From SIG603 sp964370775 (GTDB taxonomy: Bacteria > Bacillota > Clostridia > Oscillospirales > Acutalibacteraceae): DNA of 64,000 nt. The notes beneath the pieces are model-generated. The model was not told the origin of the DNA and searched no databases. It saw only the letters and a list, made by a program, of their open reading frames with translations. The position numbers were made by a program, and so were the translations under genes. The stretch's first letter is position 1; each line of letters opens with the position of its first letter. Below are positions 9,797 through 17,721 of this stretch, one piece after another. The DNA is taken from positions 1-64,000 of the forward strand of contig CAYJKT010000013.1 of assembly GCA_964370775.1 (NCBI GenBank), written 5' to 3'.

Positions 9797-10270
9797 TTAC
9801 ATTACCTTGTTTTTTCTAACAGCTTTAAAAATAGAGAAAGACACAAAACCAATCAAACCACCAATTACATTTAATATAATGTCGTCAACATCAAACCTAC
9901 CTAGCAAAGTAACCCACTGAAGAAGCTCAATGGACAGTATAAGAAGAAAAATAAATAATATATAGGCAAAAAAGTTATTTAGCTTTTTGCAAAGATATGG
10001 TGGAAAAATACCAAGAGGAATGAACATAACAACATTTCCTACTAAATTTACAAAAGCAAACGCAGATAAAGATAGGTCGTTTTGGAAATTGAGTGTTAGG
10101 TCGTAAAAAAGCCAAAATGTAGAAAACGGTTCTAGATTATAATTATTCATAAGCTGTTGATTATAAGGTTCACTACTAATATATTCAATTCGCTGACCAA
10201 ATAGAAGCCAAAGCATAGTAAGCGAATACAAAACGAACAACAAAATTACTACTGGTTTTCTTTTTTTCAT
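9797..10270 (-). CDS. VanZ-family membrane protein
   Basis: This protein of about 157 residues has four to five membrane segments. It shows the VanZ pattern: LVGNVVMFIPLGIFPP, then ELLQWVTLLGRFDVDDIILNVIGGLIGF. VanZ homologues are widespread in Firmicutes; the founding member gives low-level teicoplanin resistance, and the biochemical role of most is unknown. I place the start at the ATG at 10270, which follows an AGAAAGGG site, rather than the upstream in-frame ATG at 10315, which lacks one. Confidence 0.8.
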   Translation of the reverse strand: MKKRKPVVILLFVLYSLTMLWLLFGQRIEYISSEPYNQQLMNNYNLEPFSTFWLFYDLTLNFQNDLSLSAFAFVNLVGNVVMFIPLGIFPPYLCKKLNNFFAYILFIFLLILSIELLQWVTLLGRFDVDDIILNVIGGLIGFVSFSIFKAVRKNKVM

Positions 10271-10488
10271 GAATACACCCTTTCTTAAATAAAATGATAC
10301 CACTAATGTTAACACTTGAGAGCTGAAAAGTCAAATTAACACTTAACACAAATATCTGTTATTTTACATTTAACAAACAATCACAATAAAAATATATAAA
10401 TATACATGCATATTTTGTGCAACATTTTAATTAAAGTAAAATTTATGTAAATTGAGACTGTGAGATAATAAGCTAACAAGAGCAAAAC

Positions 10489-10510
10489 GGCTTAGTTAAG
10501 CCATTTTTTA
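10489..10510 (+). terminator. Orphan hairpin followed by a T-run upstream of pstS
   Basis: GGCTT and AAGCC flank a 4-base loop and are followed by ATTTTTTA. No open reading frame ends before it on this strand. It could end a short leader or small RNA starting near 10445, where TTGTGC (10415) and TAAAAT (10437) lie 16 bases apart. The stem is short, so this is tentative. Confidence 0.35.
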
Positions 10511-10522
10511 GATAGTCAAAAA

Positions 10523-10589
10523 TTTATCAACTTTAATTTATATTTAACATAAATCTATTTGCATTTTTACATAGTATGGTTATTATAAA
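10523..10589 (+). promoter_or_regulatory. Candidate PhoP-regulated promoter of pstS
   Basis: The 372-base gap between the VanZ gene and pstS is rich in TTAACA-like hexamers. Near the gene, TTAACA (10544) and TTTACA (10566) lie 22 bases apart, two repeat periods of a PhoP-type box, with weaker matches at 10523 and 10532. A TATAAA (10584-10589) sits at the right distance to be the -10 box. A second cluster of four hexamers lies at 10336-10375. Phosphate-starvation control by PhoP is established for pst operons in Firmicutes; the assignment here is inferred. Confidence 0.35.
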
Positions 10590-10642
10590 TCTCGTAAGAT
10601 ATGAAAAAGAAATTAAATTAAAAACTTAAAGGAGATAATCCA

Positions 10643-11605
10643 ATGAAAAAAATTATTACAGCTATAATCGCAGCTTCTTTAGCGATGGTTATGATGGTAG
10701 GATGTACTACAGAAGGTACTGAGTCAAGCACTACTGAGTCAAGCACTACAGAATCAAGTGCAACAGAATCAAGTGAAGATGCAAGCACAGAGTCAAGCGA
10801 AGCTTCTGAAGAAGAAACAACAGGTGCTACAGCTACAGGCCTTATCACAGTAGTTAGCCGTGAAGACGGTTCAGGTACACGTGGTGCTTTCGTAGAAATC
10901 ACAGGCGTTGACGATGGCGAAGGCGATAACACAACAACAAGCGCAGTTATCCACAGTGGTCAAGGTGCAGTTATGACTTATGTTGCTGGTGATACACAAG
11001 CTATGGGTTATGTAAGCTTAGGTGCGTTAGATGATTCAGTTAAAGCTATTGCAGTTGACGGCGTTATGCCAAGCATTGATACTATCTTAGATGGTACATA
11101 CACAGTTGCTAGACCTTTCAACATCGCAACATTAAAAGGAGAAGAAGTAGATGCAGTTTCTCAAGACTTAATCAACTTTATCTTCTCACAAGCTGGTCAA
11201 GACATCGTAGCTGCTGAAGGCTATGTTCCAGTAGACGTAACAGTAGATACATTTGAGTCAACAATGCCAGAGGGTACAATCACAGTTGGTGGTTCTACAT
11301 CAGTTACTCCAGTTATGGAAAAACTAGTTGAAGCTTATAATGCTATAAATGCAAATGCAACAATCAACCTAGAGAGCGTTGGTTCAACAGGTGGTATGAC
11401 AGGTGCAACAGACGGTACATTTGATATCGGTATGGCTAGCCGTGAGCTAAAAGATTCAGAGTTAGAAGTACTAGATGGTACACCAATCGCTATGGACGGT
11501 ATCGCAATGATCGTTCACCCAGAAAACCCAATGGAGAACATTACTCTAGAGCAAATCAGACAAATCTATGTTGGTGAAGTTACACTATACGACGATTTAG
11601 GCTAA
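10643..11605 (+). CDS. pstS: Phosphate-binding lipoprotein PstS with halves in permuted order
   Basis: The protein starts with a lipoprotein signal (cysteine 21 in MVGC), followed by a Ser/Thr/Glu linker to about residue 66. It then begins with what is normally the C-terminal half of PstS: VVSREDGSGTRGAF (residues 70-83, phosphate-binding GSGT loop at 76-79), GYVSLGALDDSVKA, and EGYVPV near residue 195. Only then comes the usual N-terminal half: TVGGSTSVTPVMEKL near residue 213, IGMASRELK near 265, and a stop just after GEVTLYDDLG, which is normally mid-protein. All ligand-loop segments appear present once, so a permuted but functional binder is plausible. It should feed phosphate to PstCAB encoded just downstream. 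The start has AAAGGAG upstream. Confidence 0.85.
   Translation: MKKIITAIIAASLAMVMMVGCTTEGTESSTTESSTTESSATESSEDASTESSEASEEETTGATATGLITVVSREDGSGTRGAFVEITGVDDGEGDNTTTSAVIHSGQGAVMTYVAGDTQAMGYVSLGALDDSVKAIAVDGVMPSIDTILDGTYTVARPFNIATLKGEEVDAVSQDLINFIFSQAGQDIVAAEGYVPVDVTVDTFESTMPEGTITVGGSTSVTPVMEKLVEAYNAINANATINLESVGSTGGMTGATDGTFDIGMASRELKDSELEVLDGTPIAMDGIAMIVHPENPMENITLEQIRQIYVGEVTLYDDLG
10721..10780 (+). repeat. Four 15-base tandem repeats coding the PstS linker
   Basis: Units of the type GAGTCAAGCACTACT repeat four times with drift, coding ESSTT/ESSAT/ESSED. This makes a flexible linker between the lipid anchor and the binding domain, and its length could vary by slippage. Confidence 0.8.
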
Positions 11606-11640
11606 TTTGATTAATAAAACAAAATTTAATGTGTGATAAA

Positions 11641-11660
11641 GGGCGGATGAAAATCCGCCC
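11641..11660 (+). terminator. Perfect 8-bp hairpin after pstS
   Basis: GGGCGGAT, a GAAA loop and ATCCGCCC form a perfect hairpin 35 bases after the pstS stop, without a clear T-run. It may stabilise or process the pstS message so that binder outnumbers permease. The stem also resembles the REP-type palindromes elsewhere in the window but lacks a GTAG foot. Confidence 0.5.
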
Positions 11661-11763
11661 AAACGCATGATTAGATATAATTTTCTTTGTAAGTTTTGTA
11701 TATAATTTAATTGTTTTTATTGGTGTCTTTGATTGATTAACATATAAATAATCAAATATACTA

Positions 11764-11800
11764 AGAGATAGTGAGATAACTGTCTCTAAATTTTTATTTT
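11764..11800 (+). terminator. Terminator-like hairpin directly before pstC
   Basis: AGAGATAG and CTGTCTCT pair over eight bases (one G-U) with an 8-base loop, followed by AAATTTTTATTTT and then the pstC ribosome site GGGAGG. It looks like an intrinsic terminator or attenuator within the operon. Confidence 0.5.
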
Positions 11801-11810
11801 GGGAGGAAGT

Positions 11811-12704
11811 ATGATTAAGGAAAAAGGTAAAGAAGCCTTATTTGAACTAATGTTCTTAGTAGTAGCTACTATTTCTATTCTGTGTGTTATAACAATATGC
11901 CTGTTTTTATTTGCTACAGGTATACCTGCAATTGCAGAGATAGGTTTTGTTCAGTTTATTTTTGGAACAGAATGGCAACCGTCATCAGATACTTATGGAA
12001 TTTTCCCTATGATAGTGGGAAGTATTTACATAACAGGTGGTGCAGTGCTTTTTGGCGTGCCAGTTGGCGTGCTAACTGCAATTTATATGACAAACTATTG
12101 TCCAGCAAAATTATACAAAATTTTAAAACCGGCAGTTAACTTAATGGCTGGTATTCCGTCTATTATTTACGGATTTTTTGGTATGACAGTTTTAGTTCCA
12201 GCTGTTAGAGATAATTTTAACGCTTTGGCAAAATCTACTGGAATAACAGCGTTTTATTCAAATGGTAGCTCAATTTTAACAGCTTCTTTCCTATTAGGAT
12301 TTATGATACTTCCAACAATAATCAATATCAGCGAAAGCGCATTAAGAGCAGTTCCTTCTTTCTATTACGAAGGCGCAAGAGCACTTGGTGCAACACATGA
12401 ACAAGCAGTGTTTAAAGTGGTTTTACCAGCTGCAAAATCAGGTGTTTTTGCTTCTTTAGTGCTTGGTATAGGCAGAGCAATCGGCGAGACAATGGCAGTT
12501 ATTCTAGTAGCTGGTAACCAACCAAGACTAACAGGAAACATCTTGCAAGGCATTAGAACACTTACAGCTAACGTTGTTATGGAGATGTCTTACGCAGCAG
12601 ATTTACATGCAGACGCTCTAGTTGCAACAGGTGTTGTGTTATTCGTGTTTATCTTAATCATCAACATGAGTTTCTCACTTTTGCAAAGGAGGAATGATCA
12701 ATGA
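11811..12704 (+). CDS. pstC: Phosphate ABC transporter permease PstC
   Basis: This permease of about 297 residues has six membrane segments. The cytoplasmic loop carries the EAA-type motif (EGARALGATHEQAVFKVVLPAA), followed by GIGRAIGETMAVILVAGN, which is diagnostic of PstC/PstA. The preferred start is the ATG at 11811 after GGGAGG; a TTG at 11799 would include the ribosome site. The stop overlaps the pstA start by four bases. It forms the membrane channel with PstA. Confidence 0.93.
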   Translation: MIKEKGKEALFELMFLVVATISILCVITICLFLFATGIPAIAEIGFVQFIFGTEWQPSSDTYGIFPMIVGSIYITGGAVLFGVPVGVLTAIYMTNYCPAKLYKILKPAVNLMAGIPSIIYGFFGMTVLVPAVRDNFNALAKSTGITAFYSNGSSILTASFLLGFMILPTIINISESALRAVPSFYYEGARALGATHEQAVFKVVLPAAKSGVFASLVLGIGRAIGETMAVILVAGNQPRLTGNILQGIRTLTANVVMEMSYAADLHADALVATGVVLFVFILIINMSFSLLQRRNDQ

Positions 12705-13567
12705 CAAAGAAAAAAAGACATCCAGCCTCAGCTATTCTTAAAGGTTTGGTTTATCTAAGTGCAATAATCACTTTTTTAATTATAGTCATTATAATGTGGG
12801 ATATTTTATCTCAAGGCTTACCACAAATTGTAAGAGAAATTGGATATTTAATAAATGGAGAAGACTCACTTTTCTCCCCAACATATACATCAGATAACCT
12901 ATCAATGGTTCCTGCTGTTATCAACACATTAGTAATGGTAGTTGTGTCCTTGTTAATATCATCGATTTTGGGAATTGGCTCTGCGATATACCTTGTTGAG
13001 TATGCAAAATCAGGTAGCAAATTAGTTAAGTTCATAAGAGTAACAGCAGAGACACTATCAGGTATTCCATCTATCGTTTATGGATTATTTGGTTCATTGT
13101 TTTTCGTTAAGTTTTTAGGCATGGGAATGTCTTTAATAGCTGGTATTTTAACGGCTTCAATAATGATACTCCCAACAATTATAAGGTCAACAGAAGAAGC
13201 TTTAAAATCTGTTCCTATGAGTTACAGAGAAGCTAGTTACGGATTAGGAACTGCAAAACTTCGCACAATAATGGGAGTGGTTTTACCGTCAGCTACAAAT
13301 GGTATACTAGCAGGTATCATTCTTTCTATTGGACGTGTTGTTGGCGAAACAGCGGCACTTATATTTACATCTGGCACAACAAGTGGTGTTGCAGAAAACA
13401 TATTTACCGACGGTGGTAGAACACTTGCAGTTCACATGTATATATTAACATCAGAAGGCGTTGCGCACTTCCCACAAGCTTATGCAACAGCAGCAGTGCT
13501 GTTAATTGTAGTTGTATTGATAAACTGGCTGTCTTCATTAGTTGCCGGTAAACTAACGAAAGGGTAA
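12701..13567 (+). CDS. pstA: Phosphate ABC transporter permease PstA
   Basis: This 288-residue polytopic permease carries GIPSIVYGLFG, the EAA loop (REASYGLGTAKLRTIMGVVLPSA) and the PstA motif ILSIGRVVGETAALIFT. It overlaps pstC by four bases at its start and pstB by one base at its end, so the three are translationally linked. Confidence 0.93.
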   Translation: MTKKKRHPASAILKGLVYLSAIITFLIIVIIMWDILSQGLPQIVREIGYLINGEDSLFSPTYTSDNLSMVPAVINTLVMVVVSLLISSILGIGSAIYLVEYAKSGSKLVKFIRVTAETLSGIPSIVYGLFGSLFFVKFLGMGMSLIAGILTASIMILPTIIRSTEEALKSVPMSYREASYGLGTAKLRTIMGVVLPSATNGILAGIILSIGRVVGETAALIFTSGTTSGVAENIFTDGGRTLAVHMYILTSEGVAHFPQAYATAAVLLIVVVLINWLSSLVAGKLTKG

Positions 13568-14319
13568 TGAATATGAAATTTCAAATTAAAAATGCAGACT
13601 TATTTTATGGCAATTTTCAAGCGCTAAAAAGCGTAAATTTAGATATACCAAATAACGAGATTTCTGCTTTTATTGGTCCATCAGGTTGCGGAAAATCTAC
13701 ATTGTTAAAATGCTTAAACAGAATGAACGACCTAGTAGAGGGTTGTAAAGTAACAGGAGACTTTCTGTTAGACGGCGAGAATATCTATGGTGACATTGAT
13801 GTTAACCAACTTAGAAAAAAAGTAGGCATGGTTTTCCAAAAACCTAATCCATTCCCTATGAGTATCTATGATAACATAGCTTATGGACCTAGAGTTCACG
13901 GAATTAAAAGCAAAAACCAACTAGATGAAATAGTAGAAAAAAGCTTAAGAGATGCTTCTATCTGGGAAGAAACAAAAGACAGACTAAAGAAATCAGCACT
14001 AGGAATGTCTGGTGGTCAACAGCAAAGATTATGTATAGCAAGAGCGCTTGCGATACAACCAGAAGTTTTACTTATGGACGAACCAACATCAGCACTAGAC
14101 CCAATTTCAACAGGTAAAATCGAGGAGCTTTCTTTAGAGCTTAAAAAGAAATATACAATAATCATTGTTACACACAACATGCAACAAGCAACAAGAATTT
14201 CAGATAACACATCATTCTTCTTGCTAGGCGAGGTTATTGAATCTGGCAAAACAGAGCAAATATTCTCTATGCCAAAAGAGAAAAAGACAGAAGAATATAT
14301 CACTGGTCGTTTTGGTTGA
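13567..14319 (+). CDS. pstB: Phosphate ABC transporter ATPase PstB
   Basis: This 250-residue ABC ATPase has Walker A GPSGCGKST near residue 37, a Q-loop VFQKPNPFPMSIYDNIAYG typical of PstB, signature MSGGQQQRL and Walker B VLLMDEPTSALDP. It energises phosphate import through PstCA. The start overlaps the pstA stop (TAATG); an in-frame ATG six bases later is an alternative. A phoU gene usually follows pstB, but here a terminator follows instead. Confidence 0.95.
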   Translation: MNMKFQIKNADLFYGNFQALKSVNLDIPNNEISAFIGPSGCGKSTLLKCLNRMNDLVEGCKVTGDFLLDGENIYGDIDVNQLRKKVGMVFQKPNPFPMSIYDNIAYGPRVHGIKSKNQLDEIVEKSLRDASIWEETKDRLKKSALGMSGGQQQRLCIARALAIQPEVLLMDEPTSALDPISTGKIEELSLELKKKYTIIIVTHNMQQATRISDNTSFFLLGEVIESGKTEQIFSMPKEKKTEEYITGRFG

Positions 14320-14338
14320 TTTATATATTACAAAACAA

Positions 14339-14389
14339 AACAGGCTCAAATTATGCAGTTAATGCAAGGTTTGAGCCTGTTGCTTTTTT
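14339..14389 (+). terminator. Terminator of the pst operon
   Basis: AACAGGCTCAAA (14339-14350) and TTTGAGCCTGTT (14370-14381) form a perfect 12-base stem, followed by GCTTTTTT. It ends the pst operon. Confidence 0.85.
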
Positions 14390-14431
14390 CAGATATTTAT
14401 ATTTATAGATAAACAATATAACACCAAAACG

Positions 14432-14457
14432 CAGGGGACGGGTAGCTCGTCCCCTTG
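14432..14457. repeat. Solitary REP-like palindrome
   Basis: AGGGGACG and CGTCCCCT form a perfect 8-base stem with a 7-base loop, between the convergent pst and spoIIA operons. It resembles the arms of the REP doublets at 23.7 and 41.9 kb (a GGGG-rich foot and a GACGAGC-type stem) but has no partner and no clear GTAG. It may be a decayed REP half. Confidence 0.4.
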
Positions 14458-14488
14458 ACTTACACATTCAAAAAACACAATAGTTTAC

Positions 14489-15142
14489 CTACAACAACGC
14501 CCTAATCTGTAACAAAAGTTTTTTCTCACGTCTGCTAATTTGTACCTGAGAACACCCAAAAATCTTTGCTATTTCGGTTTGGGTCTTGTTTTTATAATAC
14601 CTTAAATCAATCAACTTTTTATCGTCTTCATTAAGAGACGAAATCACTTGATGCAAGGATAATTTATCCGTCAGTTCTTCCTCTCCGCTGCCAACAGGTA
14701 TATCTAACTGGTTCACGGCTCCGTCGCTCTCCATAGTTAATGAAATCGCACTCACACACGCACTCATGGCGTTAACAATGTTTTCTTCGCTCGTGTCAAG
14801 TATCTCTGCAATTTGAGACACAGTGGGCACATAGCCCTCTTTAGTGCTGAAAGAGTTTATAACAACACGAACTTTATTGGCAAGTTCTCTCACACTACGA
14901 GACACTTTAACTATGCCGTCGCTTCGCAAAAAGCCTTTTATCTCGCCGATAATTACAGGCACAGCATACGTAGAAAATTTCAAACCTCTGCTTGTGTCAA
15001 AGTTTTGTGAAGCCTTAACCAAGCCCACGCAACCTATCTGAAACAAGTCTTCGTAATCCACGCCCCTACCCTTAAATCTGCCAGCGCATAAGTGCACAAG
15101 ACCTATGTTATCGGTAACTAAGCTGTCACTCATTTTTATCAC
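14489..15142 (-). CDS. sigF: Sporulation sigma factor SigF (SpoIIAC)
   Basis: This 217-residue sigma-70-family protein has region 2 motifs (NIGLVHLCAGRF, DYEDLFQIGCVGLVKA, FSTYAVPVIIGEIKGFLRSDG), region 3 (VKVSRSVREL) and a region 4 helix-turn-helix (KTQTEIAKIFGCSQVQISRREKKLL). Identity as sigma-F comes from these motifs plus position after spoIIAA and spoIIAB. It drives early forespore genes. It begins directly at region 2, so it is about 35-40 residues shorter at the N-terminus than the Bacillus protein. The start overlaps the end of spoIIAB; ATGs at 15142 and 15133 are both possible. Confidence 0.9.
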   Translation of the reverse strand: MIKMSDSLVTDNIGLVHLCAGRFKGRGVDYEDLFQIGCVGLVKASQNFDTSRGLKFSTYAVPVIIGEIKGFLRSDGIVKVSRSVRELANKVRVVINSFSTKEGYVPTVSQIAEILDTSEENIVNAMSACVSAISLTMESDGAVNQLDIPVGSGEEELTDKLSLHQVISSLNEDDKKLIDLRYYKNKTQTEIAKIFGCSQVQISRREKKLLLQIRALL

Positions 15143-15575
15143 TCAAATACTTTGTTAATGTAATGGTAGTGCCTTTGTTTAAAGCAGAGGAAACACGCAG
15201 TTTATCGCAAAAGCTTTCCATAACAGCAAAGCCAATTCCGGCTTGTTCGTCGCCACCGGTAGAGTACAGTGGTTCCATAGCTTTTACAATGTCGTCAATG
15301 CCACAGCCTTTATCTTTCACTTTAATCTCCAACCTGTTATCGCTGAACATTTTTAGCTGTATGTAAACTATGCCTGTTTTGTTACGATACGCATGGATAA
15401 TGGCATTTGTTACAGCCTCTGACACAGCAGTTTTAACATCAGTAATGTCGGACACAGTTGGGTCTAGCGACATCATAAACGCAGTTATAGCACCCCTTGC
15501 AAAGCTTTCGTTTCCTGATACTGACGGAAACTGTATCTTAGCAGAATTTATCAGCTTTATCTTTGTGTCGCTCAT
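15126..15575 (-). CDS. spoIIAB: Anti-sigma-F factor / serine kinase SpoIIAB
   Basis: This 149-residue GHKL ATPase has the N-box SEAVTNAIIHAY, G1 box DKGCGI and a G2-like AGIGFAVM. SpoIIAB binds and holds sigma-F and phosphorylates SpoIIAA. The gene lies between spoIIAA and sigF with overlaps at both ends, the classical spoIIA arrangement. The start has AGGAGG upstream. Confidence 0.93.
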   Translation of the reverse strand: MSDTKIKLINSAKIQFPSVSGNESFARGAITAFMMSLDPTVSDITDVKTAVSEAVTNAIIHAYRNKTGIVYIQLKMFSDNRLEIKVKDKGCGIDDIVKAMEPLYSTGGDEQAGIGFAVMESFCDKLRVSSALNKGTTITLTKYLSDKNE

Positions 15576-15883
15576 CTTCTCTCTCCTCCTGTAAAGGCAA
15601 ATACTCCAGCAAGTTTTGCCATTTTAGAAATATCCTCGGTTATATTAGTAAGAATTACTCTGCCGTTCCAATGCTTAACAAGGCGAATTCTACCAAGAAT
15701 TAAGCCAACACCAGAGCTATCCATAAAAGGCACGTCCTTAAAATCTAGCTTCAACACAGGAGGTCTGATTGACTGCAAAGTTTTATCAATATTTGTCCTA
15801 AGTTCCACTGCGTTGTGGTGGTCTATTTCTCCACTTAAAAAAGCAGTTAAAATGTCGTTTTTATATTCCAGTTTAACACTCAT
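15572..15883 (-). CDS. spoIIAA: Anti-anti-sigma factor SpoIIAA
   Basis: This 103-residue STAS-domain protein has the phosphorylatable serine region FMDSSGVGLILGR. In its unphosphorylated form SpoIIAA releases sigma-F from SpoIIAB. I start at the ATG at 15883, which is preceded by a GGAG site and begins MSVKLEYKND; upstream in-frame codons would lengthen it with non-family sequence. It is the first gene of the spoIIA operon. I could not find a confident sigma-H promoter in the short upstream region. Confidence 0.92.
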   Translation of the reverse strand: MSVKLEYKNDILTAFLSGEIDHHNAVELRTNIDKTLQSIRPPVLKLDFKDVPFMDSSGVGLILGRIRLVKHWNGRVILTNITEDISKMAKLAGVFAFTGGERR

Positions 15884-15937
15884 ATTTTCTCCGTTCCGCT
15901 TTTGGCAATTTAATGTATTTTTCTTCACGATTAACGC

Positions 15938-15974
15938 AAAAAAACTATCTGTAAACATTTTATACAGATAGTCT
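15938..15974 (-). terminator. Terminator of folC
   Basis: On the minus strand, ACTATCTGTA and ACAGATAGT pair and are followed by TTTTTTT. It lies about 30 bases past the folC stop and just before the spoIIA operon, separating the two. Confidence 0.75.
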
Positions 15975-16001
15975 TAAAAAAGTTGTCGCACTTTGACATG
16001 C

Positions 16002-17264
16002 TTATAAATTTAATTTTTTTCTTAATATAGTTCTGGCTTCTCCGGCTAAAAACATAGACCCACAAATAATGCTAGGTGAGGTATCTTCAATAATCTCGTC
16101 AATAAGTTTCTCTAAATTATACGAAAAACTCACGTTATCGTGGATAGTTTCAGCGTATATTTTTAGGTTTTTGGGGTCTTCTGCCCTTGGACAATCGATA
16201 TTTATAAATGTTATTTTAGAAAAAAGAGGGGATAAAATATCGATATAACTTTTGCTATCTTTATCACACATTATGCCGATAACAGCATGTATTTTTTCAT
16301 TTTTAAGGTGTTTTTCCACCAGTTTTTTTAATGCAATAGCACCGCCCTCGTTGTGGCCACCGTCTAAAATCAACACAGGATTTTCACGCACAAGCTCTGT
16401 TCTTGCAGATATTTTTGCATTTGATACACCAGAGATTACAGCCTCTTTAGATATGCGATATCCTAGGTTTTGCAAGGTTTCTACGGCTTTTAACGCTGTA
16501 ATAGTGTTAAAAATTTGGTGCTCGCCAGAAAAAGGTATCCTTATTACATCTTCTTTATATCGTATCGTGCTTCCAAGTAAATTTTCGCTTATAAGTTCAT
16601 ATTCTGATTTTGGAATATGCAAGTTAGAGTTCATAGTATTACAAATGTTGCTAACCACATCAAAGGTAGATTTTTCTTGAATAGGATACAGCACAGTGGG
16701 TATATCTTTCTTGATTATTCCGCCTTTTTCGCATGCAATTTTTGCTATATCACTACCCAAAACTGCCACATGGTCTAGCGAAATGGACATAATCACGGAC
16801 ACTAAAGTGTTATCGATAATATTAGTCGCGTCAAATCTGCCGCCTAAGCCAACTTCCAACACCACAACATCGCACTGCATCTTGCAAAACCATTTCATAG
16901 CAATTGCAGTTATAAACTCAAACTGGTTCAAATTATCTATTTTATCAGCAAAAGGAATGACTTCCTCTGTGATTTTTACAAGCTCTTCTTTGCTTATCAT
17001 CTCAGAATTTATCCTGAAACGCTCTCTAAAATCCTCTACAAAAGGAGAAGAAAACAGTGCTGTATTAAAATTACTCTCAATCATAATTTGACTGATTATG
17101 GTTGAACATGTTCCTTTTCCGTTAGTTCCAGCCACGTGAACAAACTTTAATTTATCCTGTGGATTGCCCAAATAATCAAGCAGTAAGCGTATTCTTTCAA
17201 GCGAGGGAACATTTGAAAAAGGCTTTACCGAAAAAATATAGTTAAGTGTCTCTTGATATGTCAT
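16002..17264 (-). CDS. folC: Bifunctional folylpolyglutamate synthase / dihydrofolate synthase
   Basis: This 420-residue Mur-ligase-family enzyme has the ATP-binding loop VAGTNGKGTCSTI near residue 45, a second conserved region VVVLEVGLGGRFDATNI near 135, DHVAVLG, and C-terminal LILDGGHN. FolC adds glutamate to dihydropteroate and then to reduced folates. The length matches the family. The start is the ATG at 17264, which follows a weak GGATAA site. It is on the same strand as spoIIA but is separated from it by a terminator. Confidence 0.93.
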   Translation of the reverse strand: MTYQETLNYIFSVKPFSNVPSLERIRLLLDYLGNPQDKLKFVHVAGTNGKGTCSTIISQIMIESNFNTALFSSPFVEDFRERFRINSEMISKEELVKITEEVIPFADKIDNLNQFEFITAIAMKWFCKMQCDVVVLEVGLGGRFDATNIIDNTLVSVIMSISLDHVAVLGSDIAKIACEKGGIIKKDIPTVLYPIQEKSTFDVVSNICNTMNSNLHIPKSEYELISENLLGSTIRYKEDVIRIPFSGEHQIFNTITALKAVETLQNLGYRISKEAVISGVSNAKISARTELVRENPVLILDGGHNEGGAIALKKLVEKHLKNEKIHAVIGIMCDKDSKSYIDILSPLFSKITFINIDCPRAEDPKNLKIYAETIHDNVSFSYNLEKLIDEIIEDTSPSIICGSMFLAGEARTILRKKLNL

Positions 17265-17721
17265 TTTGTTATCCTTTTTAGCTTAATCGTTATTTTTTTT
17301 ACATCATAAAAAAAGTATATGTATTAATTATAAAGCAATTTAAAAATAATGCAAGATAAATTGATAAAAAATACCGATTAATGCACAAAAATTAGACAAA
17401 ATATAGTAAAAATATGCAATATTTTAGTTAGCGATAGTTAACTTATGTATAGAAATATTTGACTATTATTTGTGCTAAATATCTAAAAACAGTACAAAAA
17501 TACTAGTTTTATGTGTGTTTTGATTTTATTTTAACATAAAAATTGGCGTTAAAATAATCGATAAAAATGATTTATTTTACTGTTAAAATTTAATTCTAAA
17601 AAAGAACAAAAAATATCGAATAATTTGTTATAATTAATAAGCTGTAATAGAAATTTCTGTCTATAATCAGTTAGTAAAATTTCGAATAGAGCATAATTTC
17701 TAACAAACAGGAGGAAAAATA
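17265..17721. other. 457-base AT-rich intergenic region
   Basis: This stretch lies between the divergent folC and hydrogenase operons and must hold promoters for both. It contains TATAAT-like hexamers near 17629 and 17662, but I found no convincing -35 partner. TTGTTA and TAATAA flank the first in a loose dyad reminiscent of a redox-repressor (Rex) site, but spacing is wrong and I do not call one. I see no reading frame or RNA. Confidence 0.5.

Noticed and set aside
10618..10932. A 104-codon minus-strand frame opposite the start of pstS
   Set aside because: It is the antisense shadow of the Ser/Thr repeat region; its composition is explained by the repeats.
10643..11605. A frameshifted or fused double PstS gene
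   Set aside because: Each conserved segment occurs only once and the frame is open throughout, so a duplication or frameshift does not explain the order.
17600..17670. A Rex-type operator before the hydrogenase operon
   Set aside because: TTGTTA and TAATAA are spaced wrongly and the second half does not match the TTAACAA half-site.
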